Shown here: piece after piece, positions 45,856 through 56,065 of the stretch
Position numbering within the stretch: the stretch's first letter is position 1
How the letters are laid out: each line of letters begins with the position of its first letter
Assembly: GCF_003555545.1 (NCBI RefSeq)
Contig: NZ_CP032157.1
Location: 252,546 to 316,545, forward strand
Direction of reading: 5' to 3'
Source of the DNA: Paraflavitalea soli
GTDB taxonomy: Bacteria; Bacteroidota; Bacteroidia; Chitinophagales; Chitinophagaceae
Length of the DNA stretch: 64,000 bases
The notes under the pieces: generated by a model
Seen by the model: the letters and a program-made list of their open reading frames with translations, nothing else
What the model was told of the DNA's origin: nothing
Databases searched by the model: none
Program-made: the position numbers and the translations under genes

Positions 45856-46365
45856 CTATTTTATTTTCAATACAGGCTTCAGTTTGTATTCTCCTGTACC
45901 TGTTTGCAATATCGATAGTGCGGCGTCAAAATCAATGACCAGAGAATCTGCATGAGCATTCAGGTGTTTATTCAGTTTGATCTTCAATCCCGATTCACTG
46001 CCACTGGGTATAGAGAGGGGATACAGGGTATTGTCGATCTTAATGCTGTTCTCACTGCCCAATACAAATCTTACTTCCTTTAAGGTGCCGGTCGGAACGA
46101 TGCTTTGGGCTATAAGGGTGTCAATGCCATTTTGAAAATCGAGCAGGTTGTAAATGCCGGCCCTTGTTTCGAGGTTTACCCAGCCGGTAGAATCATCCTG
46201 CAGGTTAACACGCACCTGCTTAATATCAACATTGACTTCGGTAGCATTGTAGGGATTGTCGGTAAGCCTGATCCTTAGATCAGTAGTATTGTTATCGTCC
46301 TTTTTACAGGCTATGGCCAGGCTGGTTACAATAGCTACAGGAATTAAATAACGTAAGGGTTTCAT
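45856..46365 (-). CDS. DUF4382 family lipoprotein
   Basis: 169 residues from ATG at 46365 (MKPLRYLIPVAIVTSLAIAC, lipobox Cys at 20). The DUF4382 pattern is clear: LRIRLTDNPYNATEVNVDIKQ, then GWVNLETRAGIYNLLDFQNG, and TGTLKEVRFVLGSEN. These proteins are exported and of unknown function. A start 26 codons earlier is possible but loses the lipoprotein signal. It converges on the Cys-rich operon. Confidence 0.88.
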   Translation of the reverse strand: MKPLRYLIPVAIVTSLAIACKKDDNNTTDLRIRLTDNPYNATEVNVDIKQVRVNLQDDSTGWVNLETRAGIYNLLDFQNGIDTLIAQSIVPTGTLKEVRFVLGSENSIKIDNTLYPLSIPSGSESGLKIKLNKHLNAHADSLVIDFDAALSILQTGTGEYKLKPVLKIK

Positions 46366-46628
46366 AGTGTGTACTTTTGCCCACAGAATGGGAAAATCAT
46401 GCCAAAAAAGGATTTGATCTATCTGTAAAAGACAGTAAACCAATAATTGTTGACCTGCATTTATTTGAAACTGAAAGGTTTATTAGCGTCGGGGTGACTG
46501 GGTAAAATAAAGTAGAAAATATTAAAAGTATTTGTATTACTATTGTCTCAGCAATATAGTTGACCCTGTTGCATGGTACCATCTGAAGGGATGTCTATGC
46601 TTCGGGACATCATCAATCAATCCACCTT

Positions 46629-48332
46629 ATGAAGAGATTAATACCCTCTGCACTACTTTGTTGTAGTACGCTTGTGCTGAATGCCCAGATCACTACACCT
46701 GTTACACGTGCCAATTTTGAAGTAGATGGCGGACTACGCGCCAACGTTTTTAATGGTACACCCAATTCCAATGGAGATGACTGGTTTGGCCGGGGAGATG
46801 CCGGAACGGGTACTTTTGTGATCGATACCACGGGGGCGGGTTACATCAATCAACTCTATATTAACAATCCTGGCTCCAGGATGCTTCCCCTCTTCCGGGG
46901 TATGAATTATCCACAGTTTTCCATCGTGAATGGCGCCATGCTGATCGATGCGGTTTTCATTCGGGATCACCATGGTGATGATTCTACTGCTTTTGCCTCA
47001 GGCTCCAACAAAAATGGGATGAGCCCGGCCAGCTGGGCTACGCCCATAGCGCAGGGGGTACCGGATAAGAACGATATCCTGGATATGTTTATGCACGTGC
47101 GGCGGGAAGGTGTGGCCGTTACGGATGCCCTGTGGCTATTCGGCGGCGTATCACTGGAAGGTACCAGCGGTAACCGTTACTTTGATTTTGAAATGTACCA
47201 GACGGATATATATTATGAACGTTCCAGTCTTAGTTTTAAAGGTTATGGGCCTGATGCAGGGCATACGAGCTGGGAATTTGATGCGGCTGGTAATATCACG
47301 AAAGCAGGTGATATCATTTTTACTGCCGAGTATGGCGGCTCAGGACTCACTAACCTCGAAGCCAGGATATGGGTGCACAAGAATGCGCCCACGTTGGTTT
47401 CGCCGACAGCATTTAGCTGGGGTGGTTCTTTTGATGGCGCCACAGCCGGCTCGACGTATGGCTACGCCAATATATTACCTAAAACGGCTGGCGCCTTTTA
47501 CACGGGCTTACAATGTGGCGCTAATACCTGGGCCGGGCCTTTCAGTCTGGTACGGGTTGATAATAGTGTGGTGACGGACTATGAGGCCAATCAGTTCCTG
47601 GAATTTTCTGTGAACCTGAGCAAACTGGGATTGGACCCGCTGGTGAGTGTAGGCGATCCCTGTTCCATGCCCTTCCGGAGAATACTGGTTAAGTCGAGGT
47701 CATCCAACTCTTTCAGTGCCGAGTTGAAAGACTTTGTAGGCCCCTTCGATTTTTTCCGTGCGCCCATGGCGGCAGCAACTGCCGACGTACCGATGTTCTG
47801 TGGCGTTACAGGCGTCAGCACACTGAGTGTGGGTAATCCACTGATCACTTCTTTATACACCTGGACCACGGCCGATGGCCATATTGTGGGCAATCATATC
47901 GGGCCTGTTATTACGGTTGATCAGCCAGGTAGTTATATTGTAAGTCAGGAGCTAATGGATAGTTGTGGTACTACGTATGCAAAAGATACAGTGGTGGTGA
48001 CCTTGGATGCGGCTTGTACATTGTTGCAGCAAAAGGATAAAAAAGGGCGTTTTCTAGTGAGCGCGGCTGCCAATAAACGGGCGGTATTGTTATTGCCCAA
48101 TCCGGTAAGCACCCAGGCGCACTTATCTATTGCCACCCCGGCGAAAGAAGACGCCAGTGTTACGGTAGTTGATCTGTCGGGAAGGATATTGCAAAGAGTT
48201 AAACGATCGGTGGATAGAGGCACTTCAACGATGAACGTTGACATACCTGCCAGTTGGAAAAACGGGACTTATTTTATTAAAGTCGTGCTGGGGAGTGAAG
48301 TATTTACAGAGAAAATGTTGCTACGAAGGTAA
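46629..48332 (+). CDS. secreted protein with type IX secretion (T9SS) C-terminal sorting domain
   Basis: 567 residues with a signal peptide (MKRLIPSALLCCSTLVLNAQ). The N-terminal 380 residues form a beta-rich body of unknown role (LRANVFNGTPNSNGDDWFGR). A PKD/Ig-like part follows (about 390-460). The last 80 residues are a type A sorting domain (LLLPNPVSTQAHLSI, VVDLSGRILQ, NGTYFIKVVLGSEVFTEKML). It is therefore expected at the cell surface or outside. Its end overlaps the convergent ABC permease gene by 12 bp. Confidence 0.85.
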   Translation: MKRLIPSALLCCSTLVLNAQITTPVTRANFEVDGGLRANVFNGTPNSNGDDWFGRGDAGTGTFVIDTTGAGYINQLYINNPGSRMLPLFRGMNYPQFSIVNGAMLIDAVFIRDHHGDDSTAFASGSNKNGMSPASWATPIAQGVPDKNDILDMFMHVRREGVAVTDALWLFGGVSLEGTSGNRYFDFEMYQTDIYYERSSLSFKGYGPDAGHTSWEFDAAGNITKAGDIIFTAEYGGSGLTNLEARIWVHKNAPTLVSPTAFSWGGSFDGATAGSTYGYANILPKTAGAFYTGLQCGANTWAGPFSLVRVDNSVVTDYEANQFLEFSVNLSKLGLDPLVSVGDPCSMPFRRILVKSRSSNSFSAELKDFVGPFDFFRAPMAAATADVPMFCGVTGVSTLSVGNPLITSLYTWTTADGHIVGNHIGPVITVDQPGSYIVSQELMDSCGTTYAKDTVVVTLDAACTLLQQKDKKGRFLVSAAANKRAVLLLPNPVSTQAHLSIATPAKEDASVTVVDLSGRILQRVKRSVDRGTSTMNVDIPASWKNGTYFIKVVLGSEVFTEKMLLRR

Positions 48333-49520
48333 AGAGGATGTCTGTAAGGGCAATTCCTGGCGACTGATCTTCTTTAAGCGCAACAAGGCAAGGGTTGAAT
48401 AGAAGAAGAGTAGTATAATGAGATGGATGATATGTGCGGTATTTTGGCTAAGGGAAGCGCCTGCCTGTACGATGGATTGGTACATATTGATGAAAGGGGT
48501 AGTAGGCAGCAGCATGGAAAACCACTGCAAGGCCACAGGTATATTTTGCAAAGGAAAAGTATAGCCTGTGACGAGGAAGAAAGGATAAGTGGAAAAAGCC
48601 ATGATCTGCACATTGAGCAAAGGGTCTTTGAAGAGGCCCCCGATCCATTGGGCCATGGGCACGAGGGTAACGATAAACAACAGGAACGCGAGGCTCAACT
48701 GAAAGCCGCTGCCACGCATGGGCAGTTCCAGTATTCTATAATTGACGGTCATGAAAAAATAAGCGTAGCAGCTAAAGAGGACCACATAAAAGAAGCCTTT
48801 GCCCCAAAGGGCCATAGAAAGGCTGCCTCCTGCACTTTCTATCCAATTGCGCACCTGTTTCCTTTTTCTTTCGCCGGAAACGCTGGCGGAAAGTCCGATC
48901 AATAAGGTTTGTTGTAAGATGAGGGCCAGGAGTCCTGGCAGGAGGAAAGCGCCATAGCTGCTGCGGCTGTTGAACAAAGGTCGGTAATCGAGGTTTACGG
49001 GCATTACTTCCTGCATAGAACCCGCGGTATTCATGCCCTCCGACTTTTGCAGGTATTGCATGCGTACGCCGGCGCCGAGGGTAAGGCAGGTCTGGTTGAT
49101 GCTGAGCAGAAGATCACTGGAGGGCAGGAACCTGGCGGCATTAAGAGCCACCACTACATGGGCCTGGTGCAATGATTTTACTTTTTCTTCAAGTCCCTTC
49201 TCTATATAGACAAAACCCTGGCAATGGCCCCTGTACATGGCTTCTTTGGCTTCTTCCACGGAAGGTACCAGGAATACAGAGGTGATCTGGGCATTACTGA
49301 TCTGCCGGGTAATGAGGCGGGATAATTGGGACCGGTCATCATCCACCACAGCCAGCTTTACGCCTTCTTCTTCCTTATAGGTATAGATACTGCCATAAAA
49401 GAAAGCATACAACAAAGGTGCGATCAAAAGGGTGAGCAGGAGGCTATGGTCCTTGCCGATGCGCGATACCTCCCGCAATGTAATACGCCACAATATGGTA
49501 AGCTGGTTAGGTGACGGCAC
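48321..49520 (-). CDS. ABC-2 type transporter permease (second)
   Basis: 399 residues. One N-terminal helix (about 24-42), a periplasmic region to about 180, then five helices with the ABC-2 signature (LLPGLLALILQQTLLIGLSAS, TYPFFLVTGYTFPLQNIPVALQW). It overlaps the upstream permease by 14 bp, indicating coupling. The operon is TolC, HlyD, permease, permease. No ATP-binding gene is adjacent. Confidence 0.9.
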   Translation of the reverse strand: MPSPNQLTILWRITLREVSRIGKDHSLLLTLLIAPLLYAFFYGSIYTYKEEEGVKLAVVDDDRSQLSRLITRQISNAQITSVFLVPSVEEAKEAMYRGHCQGFVYIEKGLEEKVKSLHQAHVVVALNAARFLPSSDLLLSINQTCLTLGAGVRMQYLQKSEGMNTAGSMQEVMPVNLDYRPLFNSRSSYGAFLLPGLLALILQQTLLIGLSASVSGERKRKQVRNWIESAGGSLSMALWGKGFFYVVLFSCYAYFFMTVNYRILELPMRGSGFQLSLAFLLFIVTLVPMAQWIGGLFKDPLLNVQIMAFSTYPFFLVTGYTFPLQNIPVALQWFSMLLPTTPFINMYQSIVQAGASLSQNTAHIIHLIILLFFYSTLALLRLKKISRQELPLQTSSLPS

Positions 49521-50673
49521 GTTGCAATTTATTAAGTTGTTGTTGGTATACGAGGATGGCTACGGAAAAGGTGATAGCAATAAACAGCAATAAGTAACCT
49601 ATCTCACTGCGGGCATATGATAAGGGGAGGTCCATATAATAAACTTTAAAGAACCCGTCGAGGAAATGGGTATAGGGCATTATGTTGGCATAATACTGAT
49701 CGTACCAGGGCATAGCCCAGCGGGGGAAAGTGAATCCACTGAATACAAAAGCTGGCGAAGTATAGAACAAAGCGACATCGGTGGCCAGCATGGTGTCGCT
49801 GAACAGGGCGGAGATCATTTGACCGATGCCCAGGCAGGCGAGACAGAGCAAGGTATAAATGACGAAGAATTTGCCGGCAGCAGCAGTAATGCCGAGGTTG
49901 AATACGGGGAAAATGACAAAAGCCACGAGTATGAAATTGATCCAGGCAATAAGAAGATGTGCGATGGTCTTACCGGCTATGACGGCAGAGGCTGAACCTT
50001 TTGCCAGGCGCCAAAGTTCTTCTCTGGTATTGGTGGTGGCTTCGTAGTTCAACAGCAGGACGCCCACCATGATCATGATCATTTGCAGGGCTACGGTAAT
50101 AAGACCCGGTACGAGGTATTTTTGGTAATTGTAAGTAGGATTGTACAATGTATAGGGAACAAGGGCAATAGGTTGTACAAGGGCCATGGCTTTTCCTTTG
50201 TCCATACCTGTTTTTATAAATTTCTGCAGGATCACACCAGAGCCGGCGGTAATAATTACCTGTGCTGCTTCCTTATAGATGAGTTTGGCTGGCACTACAG
50301 CCGCGGCATTGGTATAAACCACCACATGGACGGGATGCCGGCTTTTGATATCGCGCTCCATGTTTTTGGGGAAGTGGATGGCGCCGAGTACTTCTCCTTT
50401 TTGAAGGAGGTCTTGCAATTCGTCGATGCTGCCCACCTGTTTGGTAAAGCGCAGGGTTTTCACCTGCTGCAGGAGAAAGCTGAATTGTCGTGATACAGCC
50501 GACCTGTCTTCATCCCACATCGCCACGGGCAGGTGATCTGCCTGTTGCTCATCGTAGATATAAGCATAGAGAAAGAAGAGAAGAGAGGGCACTACCAGCA
50601 ATACGAGGTAGTGTGCCGGCAGGCGAATGATACGCTTGCACTCTCTGGTGGTGATATGGCGGATGGTGCGCAT
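49507..50673 (-). CDS. ABC-2 type transporter permease (first)
   Basis: 388 residues with the same architecture as the next permease: an N-terminal helix (LVLLVVPSLLFFLYAYIY), a long periplasmic loop and a C-terminal set of five helices (YLVPGLITVALQMIMIMVGVL, FYTSPAFVFSGFTFPRWAMPW). It overlaps the adaptor gene by one base and the second permease gene by 14. The pair should make one heterodimeric channel in an export complex that also needs HlyD and TolC. Confidence 0.9.
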   Translation of the reverse strand: MRTIRHITTRECKRIIRLPAHYLVLLVVPSLLFFLYAYIYDEQQADHLPVAMWDEDRSAVSRQFSFLLQQVKTLRFTKQVGSIDELQDLLQKGEVLGAIHFPKNMERDIKSRHPVHVVVYTNAAAVVPAKLIYKEAAQVIITAGSGVILQKFIKTGMDKGKAMALVQPIALVPYTLYNPTYNYQKYLVPGLITVALQMIMIMVGVLLLNYEATTNTREELWRLAKGSASAVIAGKTIAHLLIAWINFILVAFVIFPVFNLGITAAAGKFFVIYTLLCLACLGIGQMISALFSDTMLATDVALFYTSPAFVFSGFTFPRWAMPWYDQYYANIMPYTHFLDGFFKVYYMDLPLSYARSEIGYLLLFIAITFSVAILVYQQQLNKLQRAVT

Positions 50674-51662
50674 CAGGGTAATTGAAGGGATGCCGTCATA
50701 CCGGAACGCAGGCCACGCAGGCTACCGGGATCACTGGGTTTGAATTCAATGGTAAAGGTGCGCAGTTCAAACTGGCCTTTGTCTTTGGAAGGTACCCAAT
50801 TGGCAAAAGTGAGGGAGGGAGCCACAGTGGATACGGTCACCGAAAAGGTTTCGGGTTCACAGCCCGGCACTTTAACAGAGGCTTTGACACCAGGCTTCAG
50901 GGAAGCAGCCATATCCTGCCGGATATTGAACCGTAGTATAAAAGAGTGTTCCTTTTCCACACTCATGATGGGGTAGCCAATGGAAACTATTTCTCCCTGG
51001 TGGATAACGAGGGAGGTGATCACGCCATTGGCAGGGGAATAGATCCTCGTATTCTCTTTGAGGGCTTTGGTAAGCTCATACGCTTGCTCGGCTTGCTTTA
51101 CGATGGCCTGTGCGCTTTTGATGAGCTCGGGCCGGGTACCTTTTTGTAACATCTCGAGGTTGAGTTTGGCAGTCTCCATTTCTTTTTGGGCGGCCTGGTA
51201 CTTAAAGAAGAAAATGTCTTTCTCCTGTCCGCTGATCACATCGGCATTGTAGAGCCGCTGCATGCGGTCATAGGTTTTGCTGAACAGGTCATATTGATCT
51301 TCTGCGATCTCATACAATTTGCCGGTGGCGCTGATGAGTTCTTTGCGGGGGCCTTGTTGTAAGAGCTCCAGCTGGCCTTTGGCTGCATCCACAGCGGCCA
51401 GGGCCTGTGCGCGGATGGCGTCAATCTCATTGGTACGGAGAACGCCCAATAGCTGCCCTGTCTTAACGGTATCACCCTGTTCAACAAACAAACTATCCAG
51501 CCTGCCGGGGAATTCGGCGGCCACATCCACGCTGGTAGCATCAACCATACCAATGAGGGCATTACTTTCAGTGGTGGATTGCCTGAACAGAAAATAGATG
51601 GCAGCTATGAGTACCAGTATAGGAATAAAGAGGGCCCAGTATTGTTTGAGAAAGGTTTTCAT
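50673..51662 (-). CDS. HlyD-family periplasmic adaptor of the export operon
   Basis: 329 residues from ATG at 51662 (MKTFLKQYWALFIPILVLIAAIYFLF, membrane anchor). The biotinyl-lipoyl-like part (VAAEFPGRLDSLFVEQGDTV) flanks a coiled coil (about 85-190), followed by the second half (IYSPANGVITSLVIHQGEIVS). It bridges inner-membrane permeases to a TolC channel. It is 72 bp after the TolC gene and abuts the permease gene. Confidence 0.92.
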   Translation of the reverse strand: MKTFLKQYWALFIPILVLIAAIYFLFRQSTTESNALIGMVDATSVDVAAEFPGRLDSLFVEQGDTVKTGQLLGVLRTNEIDAIRAQALAAVDAAKGQLELLQQGPRKELISATGKLYEIAEDQYDLFSKTYDRMQRLYNADVISGQEKDIFFFKYQAAQKEMETAKLNLEMLQKGTRPELIKSAQAIVKQAEQAYELTKALKENTRIYSPANGVITSLVIHQGEIVSIGYPIMSVEKEHSFILRFNIRQDMAASLKPGVKASVKVPGCEPETFSVTVSTVAPSLTFANWVPSKDKGQFELRTFTIEFKPSDPGSLRGLRSGMTASLQLP

Positions 51663-51734
51663 ATTGAATGTTTTAATATAGGCATAAAGGCATCGAGGCA
51701 ACAAGGCAACGAGGGAATACACATAAGATATGAT

Positions 51735-53174
51735 TTATGGGATTAGTTCGGTGATGCGTTCCGGTGTACCATATACATTCCAGTAAGTGGCCAGGGCCAG
51801 GTAATAGCTTAGAATGGCGGTATGATAAGCTTTCTCCACTTCGCCCTGTATGATGATCACATCGTTGAGGTCTTTGAGGGAAGAAAGCTGATTCTGCACA
51901 CGCTCATGCACCAGCCGGCGGGTGGTGGCAATATCCTGCCGGGCGCTATCTGCTGTATTGATCTCATTTTGTGCCGCCAGTATTTTGTTGCGGGTTACTT
52001 TCACCTGCATCTGGAGGCTTTCGCGGGTATTGGCTGCTGCCAGTTTCACTTCTTCTACGAGTTGCCTTGCGGCTTTCTTTCTTTTAAGGGTTTGTGTACC
52101 GCTGAAGAGGTTCCATTGCATTTCCACTCCTACCATCCAGGGGGCGATGGCAACGGGTAGTTCATGCTGGTAAAGATTTAAATTGCCCACCGCAAAAATA
52201 TTGGGCAGGTTGAAAGAACGTGCAATCTGTTCGGCAGTTTGGGCGGTGGCTATCTTGCTTTTTACCAGTTGATAGGCCGGGTTTTGCTGCCAGGCGCTTT
52301 GGTCATCGAGGGGAATATTGCCGGGTTTATAAACAAGGGTATCGGTAATGGTGAGGGCTGAATCGAGTGGAATGCCCAATAATTTATTCAGCTCTATGAT
52401 GGCATTTTGTTTGTCCATGCCCAGGTTGGCATAGGTAGTGCGGGCCTGCGACAACAACACTTTGGTCCAGCTTTTCTGGTAAGGGGCCAGCACTTCATTC
52501 TTTACCATTTCTTCCCCATAGTCTTTATTCTTATCAAAGGCGGCCACTATTCCTTTTTGTGTTTGTAGCAGGGTATTAAGGTAAAGTATGCGGATGTATT
52601 GAATGGCGATGGCGTATTGAACGTCTTTTTCAGCAAGGGAGATATTGATGGCGCCAGCAGTAACTTCCGATTCGGCAAAATTCCGTGCAGCGGTTAATTT
52701 ATTACCTAAATAGATAGGCTGCCGCGCCACAAGGCCTGCCAAAAAGTAGGATTGTTTGCTGAGTGGCGGATTGTAATCGGGATATACTGCACCTAAGATG
52801 GTTTTGGATGAATTGTACAATTTGTCCTGTACGGTCTGTGAAAGCTGGTTGCCGGTGATCTCCTGGAATACGGTGTTGGCTGCATTGACGGCTTGCTTTG
52901 AACTACCATCGAGGATGCCGTCTCTCACGGTTTGTAAATTGATCTCCAGGGGGCGGCTCAGGTAAGTATAACTGGCCAATGCATCGATCTTGGGTACATA
53001 CCGTTGTTTCTCTGCGGCCAGGTTGTATTGCCGGGCAAGGAGGGAGGTTTTCGTTTGTTGTACCAGGATATTCCTGCTGCCTGCTATGCGGAAGCAGTCT
53101 TGCAATAACACATCCTGCGCGGAGGTGGAAAAGGAAACAGGCAACAGTATAATAGCCAGGTATAGTTGTTTCAT
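51735..53174 (-). CDS. TolC-family outer-membrane channel
   Basis: 479 residues with a signal peptide (LAIILLPVSFSTSAQ). Two OEP-like helical halves are visible (about 20-230 and 250-470), for example AEKQRYVPKIDALASYTYLSR and QMQWNLFSGT-like VEMQWNLFSGTQTLKRKKA. It should provide the exit duct of the HlyD/permease export system encoded directly downstream. Confidence 0.9.
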   Translation of the reverse strand: MKQLYLAIILLPVSFSTSAQDVLLQDCFRIAGSRNILVQQTKTSLLARQYNLAAEKQRYVPKIDALASYTYLSRPLEINLQTVRDGILDGSSKQAVNAANTVFQEITGNQLSQTVQDKLYNSSKTILGAVYPDYNPPLSKQSYFLAGLVARQPIYLGNKLTAARNFAESEVTAGAINISLAEKDVQYAIAIQYIRILYLNTLLQTQKGIVAAFDKNKDYGEEMVKNEVLAPYQKSWTKVLLSQARTTYANLGMDKQNAIIELNKLLGIPLDSALTITDTLVYKPGNIPLDDQSAWQQNPAYQLVKSKIATAQTAEQIARSFNLPNIFAVGNLNLYQHELPVAIAPWMVGVEMQWNLFSGTQTLKRKKAARQLVEEVKLAAANTRESLQMQVKVTRNKILAAQNEINTADSARQDIATTRRLVHERVQNQLSSLKDLNDVIIIQGEVEKAYHTAILSYYLALATYWNVYGTPERITELIP

Positions 53175-53311
53175 ACGCTATGGTTTGAAGAAGGCAATGA
53201 GGCAACGTGACGTCAAAGCATAGAGTTCCGGGAGTGGGGCGGCGTAATGTTAACGGGGGCCTGGGATGGGGTGATCTAAAGTTAGGGAAGTTTTGACTAT
53301 GGAACGCCGGC

Positions 53312-54742
53312 TTACCATAAACCGAGCAACTTCCACCACAATCCTCCTACAACAAACCAGATAGCGAGGAAAAACACGCTGATGAAAAATCCATGTTTCC
53401 ACCAATCCTTCATATCTACATAGGTGCTGCCAAAGAAAATAGGAGCAGGACCATGGCCATAATGGGTGAGTGAGCCCATCAGGGTAGCGCAGGCGCCTAA
53501 GAAAATAGCGAGCATGGTGCCGGGCACACCTACTGCAATCCCCACTGCCAGGAATACGGGGTACATGGCGGCTGCCTGTGCGGTGGCGCTGGCAAACATA
53601 TAATGACAGTAAGAATACACGACTATAATAATGGGGAAGGCCAGTTGCCAGCTCAGGTGGGCCATCTTGCCGCCTATGAGGTTACCAAACCATCCCACAA
53701 ATCCCAGTGAGTTGAGGTAAGAACCCATCATCACCAGGGAGGAGAACCACACAATGGTATCCCAGGCGCCTTTTTCTGCTTTGACATCTTCCCAGGTGAG
53801 CACACCACTCAATAGTAAAATGCACAAGCCAATTAAAGCACCGGTGGTAGCATCAATAGAAAAAAGGTTGCCAAAGATCCATAGTACAAGTAGTATGATA
53901 AAGGTGGCTACCATGAGCCATTCCTGCAGGGAAACCGGACCCATCTCCTTCAGTTTTTCAGCTGCCATTTTGGGAGCTTCTTTTGTTTTCTTGAGTTCGG
54001 GTGGAAAGAACTTGTATAAGAGCAGGGGTAATAATAAAAAGCATACAAGGCCGGGGGCCAGGGCGGCAATGGCCCAACTGGTCCAGGTGATGGTGATGCC
54101 CAGGTCCTTGGCAAACTTCTGGGCCATGGGATTGCTGGCGGTAGCGGTCAGGAACATCACAGAGGTGATCATGTTGGCATTGTAACTGCCGAGGGTGAGG
54201 AAGGCGCCGATCTTGCGATGGGTTTCGGGTTTGTCGGGATGGGAGCCCATGTTGATGGCAATGGATTTCATAATGGGGAAGATGACACCACCTGCCCGGG
54301 CGGTATTACTGGGAATGGCAGGGGCGAGTAGCAGGTCGGCAGTATTCAATCCATAGGCAAGGCCGAGTGACCCTTTGCCGAATATCCTGATGAAGTTATA
54401 GGCCAGTCTGGTGCCCAGGCCGGTTTTGATAAAGCCGCGTGCAATAAAGAACGCGAGGCCGATCAGCCAGATGGTGGAATTGCCAAAGCCGCTCAAAGCA
54501 TTGGTGACGGCGTGGACGGGATCACCGGGCGCCAATACCTGGGTGGCAGCGCAAAGGGTAATGCCCAGCATAGCCATGGTACCCATGGAAGCTGCTTTTA
54601 AGATGATGCCGAAGATGGTGCCCAGAAAGATGGCCAGCAGGTGCCAGGCATTGGGCTTTACGCCTTCGGGTGCGGGAATAAACCAGATGATCAAACCAAT
54701 GATAACCGTAATGAGCAGTGCTGTAGGTCTTATTTCTTTCAT
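53312..54742 (-). CDS. DASS/SLC13-family anion:Na+ symporter
   Basis: 476 residues, about twelve hydrophobic helices. The DASS repeats are seen: NTARAGGVIFPIMKSI (about 145-160), SYNANMITSVMFLTATASNP (about 187-206) and TAQAAAMYPVFLAVGIAVGV near 390-410. It imports di- or tricarboxylates (or possibly sulfate) across the inner membrane. The closely upstream porin (19 bp) would pass the same solute through the outer membrane. Confidence 0.88.
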   Translation of the reverse strand: MKEIRPTALLITVIIGLIIWFIPAPEGVKPNAWHLLAIFLGTIFGIILKAASMGTMAMLGITLCAATQVLAPGDPVHAVTNALSGFGNSTIWLIGLAFFIARGFIKTGLGTRLAYNFIRIFGKGSLGLAYGLNTADLLLAPAIPSNTARAGGVIFPIMKSIAINMGSHPDKPETHRKIGAFLTLGSYNANMITSVMFLTATASNPMAQKFAKDLGITITWTSWAIAALAPGLVCFLLLPLLLYKFFPPELKKTKEAPKMAAEKLKEMGPVSLQEWLMVATFIILLVLWIFGNLFSIDATTGALIGLCILLLSGVLTWEDVKAEKGAWDTIVWFSSLVMMGSYLNSLGFVGWFGNLIGGKMAHLSWQLAFPIIIVVYSYCHYMFASATAQAAAMYPVFLAVGIAVGVPGTMLAIFLGACATLMGSLTHYGHGPAPIFFGSTYVDMKDWWKHGFFISVFFLAIWFVVGGLWWKLLGLW

Positions 54743-54761
54743 AACAATGGTTGAGGTCTGT

Positions 54762-55922
54762 TTAAAATCTTATCTGTAACTGGGCATAGGCCAGGTTGTT
54801 GCTGTAGGCACTGGTTAAGGGAATATCATTTTTATAGAGGTCGATGGCCACTCCCAATTGGATAACGGCATAAAAGTTATCGGCAAAGATCAGGGATAGG
54901 TTGGGGATGATGGTTTGCCGTGGGTTCTTGTTTTGCTTGTAATTCTCTTCAAGGTATTCATAGCGGGAGGATAATTCGATGGCCCTTACCCTCGGTCTTT
55001 TGTATTCATAGCGGATGGTAGGAAAAAAGTAAAAGCCACGGGTCCTGAACTGGCTAAGGCCTGGTTTGGGAGTGATAATACTGTTATTGTAGGCGATAAA
55101 ATCAGAACCAGCCTTGTATTCACCCATCAGGAGCAGCTGCCATTTTGTAGACAGGTCGATCTTTGCGGTGGCATCTCCTCCCCAGGCATTGCCGGCGCCA
55201 CTACCTGCCAGACTGCCGGTGCCGGCATTGGCTGCCACGGTAAAGTTGGGGGCTACGGTAGTTTCCAGGCGGGCGTATAGGTTTTTGGTATCGTCATCGT
55301 CAGTGGCTTGATTTCTGTTGTTGCCATTGTATACGCCGGCAAAATACTTCCATTTCCCATCGGGTGTGATATGGCCAAAAACAGAAAGCCCCACCTGGAA
55401 GCTTTGCCATCCGTTTTTGCCAAAGGCATAATACTGATTGGAAAAATCGAGTGTGCGGATGATATCTACCGGGAGTGCATCTTCAATGCCGAAGAAAGGG
55501 CGGAACTGACCAGCCTGCACATTGAAATATTGATTGAGGGAGTACTTGATATAAGCATTCTCCAATACTTTGTTGGAAGGATTGCCATTAAAGTCGGCAA
55601 AGTTGGCGAGTATATTGGCCGAAAAGTGATCGTTGATATTGGCCTTGATCATTACACGTGCGCGCTTTACGAGAAAGGTATTGCGTACTCCTTTGGGATC
55701 AGCAGTGGGATCAAAGTTCTTGCCATTTACATCTACTCCATCGGTGAGGGAGGCCACATAGCGTGTTTGCAATACACCGGAAAAACTAAGGGAACGGTTG
55801 AAGGCCGAAAAATTGGTTACCGTGTCGGCATGGGTGAGGGAGGTCTCATCCGTTTGCTGTGCAATGCCCGTTGTGCAAAACAACAACAGTCCTGTAAGTA
55901 TAATTAGCAGGTAGTTTCTCAT
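54762..55922 (-). CDS. outer-membrane porin (phosphate-selective-porin-like barrel)
   Basis: 386 residues with a signal peptide (LLIILTGLLLFCTTGIAQ). It is a long barrel with alternating strands (LVKRARVMIKANINDHFSANIL, YFNVQAGQFRPFFGIEDALP) and the C-terminal AYAQLQIRF. The FRPFFGIE segment is typical of OprO/OprP-like porins of Bacteroidota. It precedes the DASS symporter gene and forms an operon with it. Confidence 0.82.
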   Translation of the reverse strand: MRNYLLIILTGLLLFCTTGIAQQTDETSLTHADTVTNFSAFNRSLSFSGVLQTRYVASLTDGVDVNGKNFDPTADPKGVRNTFLVKRARVMIKANINDHFSANILANFADFNGNPSNKVLENAYIKYSLNQYFNVQAGQFRPFFGIEDALPVDIIRTLDFSNQYYAFGKNGWQSFQVGLSVFGHITPDGKWKYFAGVYNGNNRNQATDDDDTKNLYARLETTVAPNFTVAANAGTGSLAGSGAGNAWGGDATAKIDLSTKWQLLLMGEYKAGSDFIAYNNSIITPKPGLSQFRTRGFYFFPTIRYEYKRPRVRAIELSSRYEYLEENYKQNKNPRQTIIPNLSLIFADNFYAVIQLGVAIDLYKNDIPLTSAYSNNLAYAQLQIRF

Positions 55923-56026
55923 GAGGGTGAGAACTTAATGGTTACTATAAATATATTGAAATATGTAATAGGTTCGGGTGTTTGAAAGGAATAAATTTTG
56001 ATTGGAGGGGCGGCTAGTGGGTGGTT

Positions 56027-56065
56027 GATAAAAATAAAAAGGGAGTTCTGCAAAAACAGAACTCC
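56027..56065 (-). terminator. terminator-like hairpin upstream of the porin gene
   Basis: GGAGTTCTG (56042-56050) and CAGAACTCC (56057-56065) pair perfectly. On the minus strand the stem is followed by a T-rich tract (56041 to 56027). It lies 120 bp before the porin start on the coding strand, so it could act as an attenuator or end a small RNA. Confidence 0.6.
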
